64,000 nt of DNA, from positions 431,001 through 495,000 of the forward strand of contig CAJHZI010000536.1 in NCBI GenBank assembly GCA_905160935.1, written 5' to 3'. The position numbers and the translations under genes are program-made. Source of the DNA: Enchytraeus crypticus (lineage: Eukaryota; Annelida; Clitellata; Enchytraeida; Enchytraeidae). The notes under the pieces were generated by a model that was not told the origin of the DNA, did no database searches, and saw only the letters and a list, made by a program, of their open reading frames with translations. Shown piece by piece: positions 24,301 through 33,300 of the stretch (its first letter is position 1; the number at the start of each line of letters is the position of its first letter).

Positions 24301-27300
24301 TGTATGGTCAAGAGGTGAGTACTCACAGCTTGTTAACGAACTCCTTTACGTCACTGGTTGACACCTCACGGGTGATGACTTCAACCATCTTACGTCTGAT
24401 GGTTTTCACCTGAGCGCTTTGGGCGTAAGAGGTCTTCTTCACTTGGTTAGAGCGGCGCGTCGTGAACCCAATAGCAAACACACGAAAAGAGTATCCATCT
24501 GTTGTCTTAACATCTACGTGAGCCTCAATCATCGTCTACAACATTTCAATCAATTGATTATATTCCCCGTGATTTACAATAAAAGTTTTAATTATGCCCT
24601 ATTAAAGTATTTGATCAACTTTCATATTATTGACGACATCAACAGTTATGTTGTTATTGCTGACATAATAATATAACATCAGACATCTGCTCGACATACT
24701 GTGTGTTGAAGAAATTCAATGTCACAAATATAATTTCATTCCTGATCATAAAAGCAGAGTTTTGACTGAAGATGAAATAAAGAAACTCGTTGGTTGATGA
24801 AACTTGGATCATTGCCAAAGTTGGATAGGGTTGTAGTGTGTGCAAATTACTATTACATAGATAATATTTAAAAAAATGATTTTTATAATTTTTGAAGTCA
24901 TAAAATTTGACAAGAGACCTAATATTCATTGAATGCACTCTATGCACAACTGCTATTTTTTTAAAAAATTGACAAATATTCATGATTTAAATAATCACAT
25001 TTTTTTCTATTTAATATTTGCAAATTTTAACTTAATATACTGTTTGAGGAAGTCAGAACGGAAACTAAGATGGTCAATAATGACTGCTGGCATCGCTCTC
25101 TTACAAAATACTTAAAATATCATAAAATCTAATGATGTTTCTACATATTACAATGTCATAACATATTCTTTAAAGCTAGATTGAATTCAATTATGGTCAT
25201 ATTTACTAGACAGATAATCAAGTTTAAACATCATCAGTTGCATAAACTACTGATTAGTCACAATTTGATATTCTGGAAGCTTGAATCACTGTGTTAAGTA
25301 ATGCTTAGCTACGCGCCTGTTTTTGGGCGTTTACAACGTTCATTAGTTATACCACTGATTAAGAAATAATATTCTAGTTTTGTTTACGAAGTAAGCTGAT
25401 TGGCTGACCAGCCTGAAAGGTAGCGCTGCCATTGGCTGAGCGATATAATTTGGTCAGATGACCTTGTAGATAATAACCACGCAACATTTTTTAATGAATA
25501 CTGATATTTCTTAACAATAGTTTAACAAACAACAGAGACGTAAGTGATCAATTGGTTAAGACAAGTTTAGTAAATGAGGGTATTAGTGAGCCTAATTATT
25601 TCCGAAAATATACAAGATCAACCTATATCAATTGTAGAAGAAAAGCTAAGTAATCTTCCAATACAATTGGCTGTCACAGTCAATAAGGTTCTTGTTTTCA
25701 GTTTAAGTGTTATTAAAGAAACCTTTTGCTACAGCAACCAAGTTTGATTAAACAAAGAATCCTTGAACTAAAAAAAGTAATTGTTTAAAATGTATATTTC
25801 ATGTTAATTTTCTGTGTTGTACTCCAAACACTGACAAATATCCCAATCATATGAGGCAACTGAGCAAGAACTGAGGAAGGCACAGTAAACCACCTCAGAA
25901 GCCAAATTATTCCCTATCTACAGGATACATTAGGTTGAGGACACAGGATTTTCTGTATTGAAGGTATTATCTCATTCATTGCTGAAGTCCTCTTTATGGA
26001 ATGTGACAAGCAGCAAACAAGCAGGAATCATGGACCTGTCGCTTGACAGAACACTAAAGAAATATTAGTACATAGACATATTATAGGACAGGTTTCAGTT
26101 AGGGTTAGAAATTCGATTAGGTGTGTGGTTAAAGATCTTTGAATGAAATTATGGTTTAGAAAGAGCTCCTTATTTATCAACTGCAATAAATAGCTATTTC
26201 TGAGTCTGCTGTTAAATGCTCGTTGATCGACGTTTGAGGCTTCATGAACAGCAATTTTCTCAATTGTTAAGTTAAGCGGTCGATCAGATACTTAAACACT
26301 AGTATTGCAGAAAACATTGCTTTATATAAGTCCGAAGTTAAGAGTATATAAAGCTAACACTAATCAAAATTTTTAATTTTACCAAATTACCTGCCATTTC
26401 TTGACCATAGATCTGAGCTTATCAGTGGTCAGGTCCATCCCATGAAAGTTAGTGAGCACATTTCTGCCTTGGACCTCTTCAGAGAACAGCTTGAACTTAC
26501 GGAAAGCTATCTCATCACTCTGTAGATCAGCTAACGGGACCTCAAACACACGTCCTTTCAGACCGTCTGAAGCAATCTCTGCAGACAAAGTTACATACAG
26601 AGAATTATACATGTATAGCAACCTAGAAATAGATTTAGCACACAAATCATGCACACCATAATTCACCATAAAAACAAGCAAGACATAAAAGGTATTATAA
26701 AATTTATCTTATAATATTTACTTTGTAATGTAGGACTAAATTATCATCAAGTAAAATAAATTTTACGAAGAAAGTGATATTTAACGGCTTCTCTACTTTT
26801 GTATTAAAATCTTTATGTGACCATTATATGCCTTTTGCTTTTTAGTCTAATCTCAGACAGATCTCTTGTGCCGCATCCTTTTAAAACCAAATCGTGTCTT
26901 GCTCAGTAACATCTCTGCTTTCGACTGAATGCAATTATTTATTATCTTTAATAAGATCTTCGATGCATGAGGTATTAAACTGATTGTTCTGTAATCCGAA
27001 CACTTTCACAGCATTGGCTTTATTGGGAATTATCATTGACTTGGTACAGTCTGCCCAAATACCTGTATTGATCACTTCCATACATACCTGCATTAACTTC
27101 TTGAGTGTTTCTCCTCCAACATTTTCAAGAATTCTGCAGGGATATCATCTATTCCAGCTGCTTTCCCCCTTCTTCATGCTGCTAATTGCAAAATAAATTT
27201 CCTCCTTCATTATATCAGGGCCCCATTTTTCATTTTCTACTCTATTCTCTTCTATTTCAAATCCTCTTGAACTGGCTTCCCAGCCTTATCATACAATTCC

Positions 27301-30300
27301 TCTACATATTCTCTCCAACTTTCTTTTACTTCGTAAGGCTCTGTCCCCAATTGCTCTGTTCAATTCCCCATCTTTACCCATTATACTAATGTCCTTTGCA
27401 TCTCCTTTCTTATCGGTTCATGCCAATATCCTGACTTCCTGATACAAAAGATCTGACCGCCATCTTTCATCATATTCTGCTAAAACATCAATGATCTTTG
27501 CTTCGACTGTATTTCTTATAAGCTCACTGTTTAAGCTTCTATATTTCCCTGGGCCATGACTGACGTCAATAATTTTCTATTCTCATTTCAACCATTTCGT
27601 CTAGCATCTCACTTGTGATCCTAGGTTTTTTAGCCGTTTTTTGCTTTAAGAAAGCCATATACTTCTTTTGCACCTAATTTAATAGCCTCCTTTTTTCTTA
27701 AGTATTTTCTGCTGCTGTAGCCTTACTTTTGCCATTACTAGATTGTGGTCTGAATTAACATTGGCTCCTGGATAAGCCTTTGAATTCTTCACACTATTCC
27801 TGTACTGTTGCTTTATCTGAATAGTCTATCTGGTATCTCTTCCCTCATTTCCGGTGCTTCCTGGTTTCTTCCAAGTGTAGCGCCTTCTCTTCTCATGCTT
27901 GAACCAAGTGTTTGTGCACCACTAATCTCATTCTATTGCAGAAATCAACCAATTCCTGTCCTCTCTCAATTCCTTTTCCTAGACAACATTTCCAAATTTA
28001 ATTTCCTTCTCTTCCTTCATCCACTACTGCTTTCCAATCCCCATAGTTATCACTTGATCTGAGGCTTTTTCTCCTTTAATCATTCCTTCAATTTTTTCAT
28101 ACACGGCTTCAATTTCCTCATCTTCTGAGGCTGACGTAGGCATGTATACTTGGATACTCACCGAGTCTACTAGATCCGCTGTGATCCACATTAACATCAG
28201 TCTGTCACTGCACTGAAGAACCTTTGTTACTCATTTACTTAAATTTAACCACCTTAGAGAAATATTTTCAAAATCCTATTTTATTTTCTATTTTCAACAT
28301 ACTTTTGAAAATTATTTTATTGGAGTATTAAAATACTTTAAAATTCATACTGTGTCTGTCAGGATCACATATTTGCTGTATTAATTAGTGTACATATGTT
28401 TTGTAACTGATAATGTATAGTGTTAATTTCTAGCTTAATACATTATATGTAAAGATAATATCCAACGAGTCGGCTGTTCAGATCTCCGTCGTGGGCGGGG
28501 CTTAAATAGTTTCAGGGCTCCTGACTGGTGGGCAGCCTGGTCAGAGGAGAATTCGTGAGGTGAAGGTTTGTTTACAAGGACAAAAGGAAAAAGGTTTAGA
28601 GGAGATAACAGGTGTTTGGAAAGATATTAGGAAAGATACAGATCTTTCTCGTCTAGACGATAGATGATAGTGGCTTATCTGTGAGCAGATAAGACCATTG
28701 AGGTGACCTTGGTGACCTTAAGTGTGGTAAAAGGAAAACGTAAGAGAACAGATATAGCTTTGTTAAAGGTGCTAACGTAGAATACAAAGGTTCTTACGGT
28801 AGAATTTCTAAAGTAGTTTTGTGATCATTATTTCTAATTTAAACGTTTAAAGGCTTACATGTGTATAAAGGCCTACATGTCAAGTTTTGCGATTGTAATA
28901 TTTAATTTCGGATTATATCACGTGTTGTTGTATTTCACGCGTTATAACTATCGGATATTTTCGTTTCTATGCACACTGTCTGTAAGTACTATTTAATTCG
29001 TGTTTTATTTAATAAATTTAATTTCTTTTTTAAACCCGTTTTCGTGATTTAAACCTTTAGAATAAATTCAGAGAGCTATTCGAGGCCGGGGCCAATGTTA
29101 CTAAGATTATAATAATTTAAGGAACATTAGAGGCCTTGACAGCGTCTTATAGAGGGCATAAACGGGTTGAACCTACTTTTCCACCCCTGGTTTACACACA
29201 TACTGCTTAGTGGCTGGCTTAACAGTATTCACTAGGCGTCGCCAGAAATTGAACATAATAATAACAACAGTTTAACGTCCATTTCCTCATAAAATGATGA
29301 TGTCAGGGACATTTTTTTATTAATCAATAAAATATATGTAAAGTAAGATCGTGATACAAATCTGCACAAGTTAATATTATTGCATGCCTTTCACAATATT
29401 ATGCTTCTTTACATTAATTGGAGTATCTTTCATTCTTTTTGATTTTAACACTTTCATGGTCAAATAATGAATTTCAAGTTTGATGACAGCAATGGCTAGT
29501 GGACTCATTTATTTACTGTGTTGTCTTCATAGACTACCATGAATCTGATGTTCTTTTCTGTATAGACTAAACCTTTCAATATTGCAAGTGGAGTATAAGC
29601 TATAATGATGCAAAATTTGGAGGATTACCTTACACAGTATCAAATGATACTTAATTCATTATTAAGACCACATGAGCCGAATTTTCCTGCAGATACAGTT
29701 TTCTCTACCAAAAGTAGATATAATTTCTAAGCTGCTCCACATCAGCTTTGCCGTATCACCATACAAATGGCCTCTTATACATCTCATAAATATCTTAAGC
29801 CCTTAATCTCCTAGTCTTTCATCACACAAAAAGCTCATTTTATAAGATACAAATTTCATACACTATCATTTTATCATACAGAGTTAAACAGACAGGAAAA
29901 AATAGACAAGAAAAACAGACAATAAATGTTAAGAGAATAATCAACATTTCAAAACCATCTCATAATTATTAGAATCATAATAAAATTATAAGTCTCAGTA
30001 TTAAATAACAGGTATACAAACTGGTCCCTATGGTGCGTGTGACAATTGTCTTGCCGACATTGCGGTTGTTGAACATAGACGGGGCCTTTACGTCATACCA
30101 ATCTTTCTTGGAGAACGGATCAACACTTGATACACAAATCAAATATATAAAGAGCATAACACTATTTATTTTTATAAAAATCAAATACTTTATAAAAATC
30201 CAATTTGTATTAAATCATATGAAAAAATTTCTATTAATTAACATAATTCTTCATGACCTCTGATATTTCTATCAATTAATTACAATTGAGCCATTTACAC

Positions 30301-33300
30301 TAGAGATGGCTGTCTAATACAACAAAACAAGCCCAGCTTAGTTTGGCAAGAAGCTAAGTGTTGATGTCTAACAGTAGATTGGCTAATTTCAAATAAATCC
30401 AATGTTCTTCATACAAAACCCAGCCTACATACAAGTCTAAATCAAAGTATGGTATCGGGGCAATTCCACCATACCAGAATTACAATTTGAACAGTTTTTA
30501 AAATTAACAATTGATGGAGTAAAAACCAACTACGGTTGAAGATTTTGTTATATTCAGAGTTCATGGATAACCAAGTGTCCTATGCTAATAATGAACTAAA
30601 ATATGTTTTTAATATTACAATATTTGTAACTAAGGGGCGAAAAACTGTGGTAACGAATCACATTAGAAAGTTCTCAATGTTCATGGTCACTGTTTTCACT
30701 TTCAAAACTCCCTGAGTTGTTAAATCCCATTAATATGTCCTCAATATATTTTTGGGCATATAATCATGAGTCACTTCAGGCTTTTCATTTTGATATTACA
30801 GCAGAAACTTTCCTAAAATAAGGCATCTTAGACTGGTAACGGAATTACAAAGTGGCAATGGAATTACAATTATGTGAATCTCTAGAACTCATGAAGATTT
30901 TAGTGCTTAACTGAGGTAAAACCTGGAATCGTATCTTAATGTTCAAAGCAATATATACAGTCTTAGATCCTTTCTGAGGATTTAATTATTGAATGTTATA
31001 TTTCGCAACATTATGATCTGAAAGTAGCAGCAGTCTGTGACGATCTGTCTGTGGTTCCATTAAACGTAGACTTATAATCTCTGTTGCAACAAACTCCACA
31101 TCATTCTTCTTTCTAAGGCCACTTAAATACTTCACTTTCTGTCTCCTTTTTCTTACAAACTAGACTTTGATTTGATCATCTTGACATGTCTTTTGTTGCT
31201 ATTGTTATTTTATTTTTATTATTGGGTTAGTTTTTCATGTGCAGCCTGAAAACATAAGTATAGCCTTAACAATTTCACAACAAATTAATAAACATTTCAA
31301 TGTTTAACCTTGAAGCATTATACAGTATGATTACCCATGCATAAGGAACAATAATAAGGAAAATAATATGGAATAATAAATGACAAAGGAATAATAATCT
31401 ATGAAGTCACGAAAATACATGTATATGATGTACCTAAAATGGCCATGATTGCAGATAAAACTGAACTCAGACCTGCTTCCTTTTATAAATTATTTTTACA
31501 GGACTGGCAGGTCTATGGCATATAAAGCCTTTACTCCTTGCAGTCTTCTGTTTTCTTCTGCATGTCCCGAAGGAGTAGATAGTTAATTCAGCTTACATTC
31601 ATATTCTCGGTCTGCTCTGCTTCTTTTTCCTACCATTCCGCCTTCTATGACCTCTTTTAGTAGACTTTCTCTCTTAGAATGTGTCCTATCCAACTCTTCT
31701 TGCTATTTCTTAACTCTTCTTAATTCCTTAATCAACAGTCGATCTGTTTCAATTCTTCTCAAAACTTCTTCATTTGTACCTTTTTTTTTTTTTTTTATCT
31801 TTTCGATTTTTCTTAATATATCTACATTTCCAATGCTTCTAGTTTCTTTAAATCTTCCTTTATCACGGTTCACATCCATACAATAGGGTGGTCCATAACA
31901 AGGATTTAACTATTTTTATCTTTGTGGCATCCTTTAGACTCTCATCATCCGTTTAGTATGACCTAAATATTTGAAACTTCTTACTTTTTCCAATCTCATA
32001 CCATTTATTGTAATATTGCCTTTACCAATTTCCTGGGACACTCATCACATTTGTCTTTCTGATGTTAATCTTCATATCATATTAAAATTTCCAAGAATTT
32101 TCCTCCTACTATTCCTTCTTCGATGTCTTCCGCGGCATCCTCCATCATGGCCTCAGAGTAAATGTTAGACGTTAGGCAACAGCAGTGAAATACTACAGCC
32201 TTGTCTTACTCCATGTCCTAATTCAGTTCTTCTGAGTATTTTTAAGCTTCTGTTAAATCTTGGAACTATATACCAATATATGATGTATCAGTACTCATAA
32301 AAATATTTCACTGCATTCCGTAATTCGTTCATGAAATTTCGTTACCACTGGTCCTTGAAAAAGTATAACTGCCTGAAATACTACAATTCTATATATTATT
32401 TCTAATAATGTAACATGGAAAAAATGAAGTTGCAAGAATTTGTCTTTCGAATTGTCAATTTTTTAAAATTTAGAGTCCATGAGAGTAGCTTTCTACTACA
32501 GTAGCTAATTGTGAAACTACAAAATGAAATATGCAAGAAAAGTAATTATTAAGCTATTTTACATCAGAATACTGTGGTGCAGTGACGCAATAGATTTAGA
32601 TACAGAAAAATTTTAAGGATAGCTTACTGGGGCTAAAGCAAAATTTTGATATGAAAAATTGCATAGATTCCTGTATTCCGCATGGAAGCATTAATTGTGA
32701 AATAACTTCATAACTGTGAATTCTAGAGAAAAAAAACAAGAACAGATTTGGAATCAGCATGAAATTTTCAGCTAGAAAACACATTTCATTTATAATTTGC
32801 TTTCAATTTTTTCATATGATGCCTCTATTTTCATGAAATTGCCCATCAGACCATAAATCTGGTATTTTCTTAAAGAAATAAAATAACTGTTTTTACACCA
32901 CAAATAGTGAAGTGTTACTTATTTTCCCATTATGCTGAATCACAATTATCACAGTTAAGTTTTTCTTACGAACAATTTGAGAGCCAGCTAAAAATAGAAA
33001 TTAATCATCATCATCTTCCCTTAATTCCCAGTTTAACCAGGGTTGGGATAAGAATACTTTCTTTTATCCATTCGTTGAAGTTTTGTGGCTATTACTGGAG
33101 CCTAGGCACTCACCAATCGAATTCTGACGTTGGTATGAATCTTGGTGCTTTAGTCACCTTCTACGACACGTGCAGTCATCGGTTGGTCAAATTCTTTCAA
33201 CAACCAGGACACAACTCGGGGAAATTAATTTAATAATTGCTTAACAATATAAAGTAACAACAATTATTAAGTTAATTAATAACATAACTAATTAATTAAT

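Noticed and set aside
23792-26390. C/D box snoRNA in RPS3A introns, as in vertebrates
   Set aside because: TGATGA-like C boxes occur (for example on the - strand near 25230 and 26745), but no CTGA D box lies at the required distance with flanking stem.
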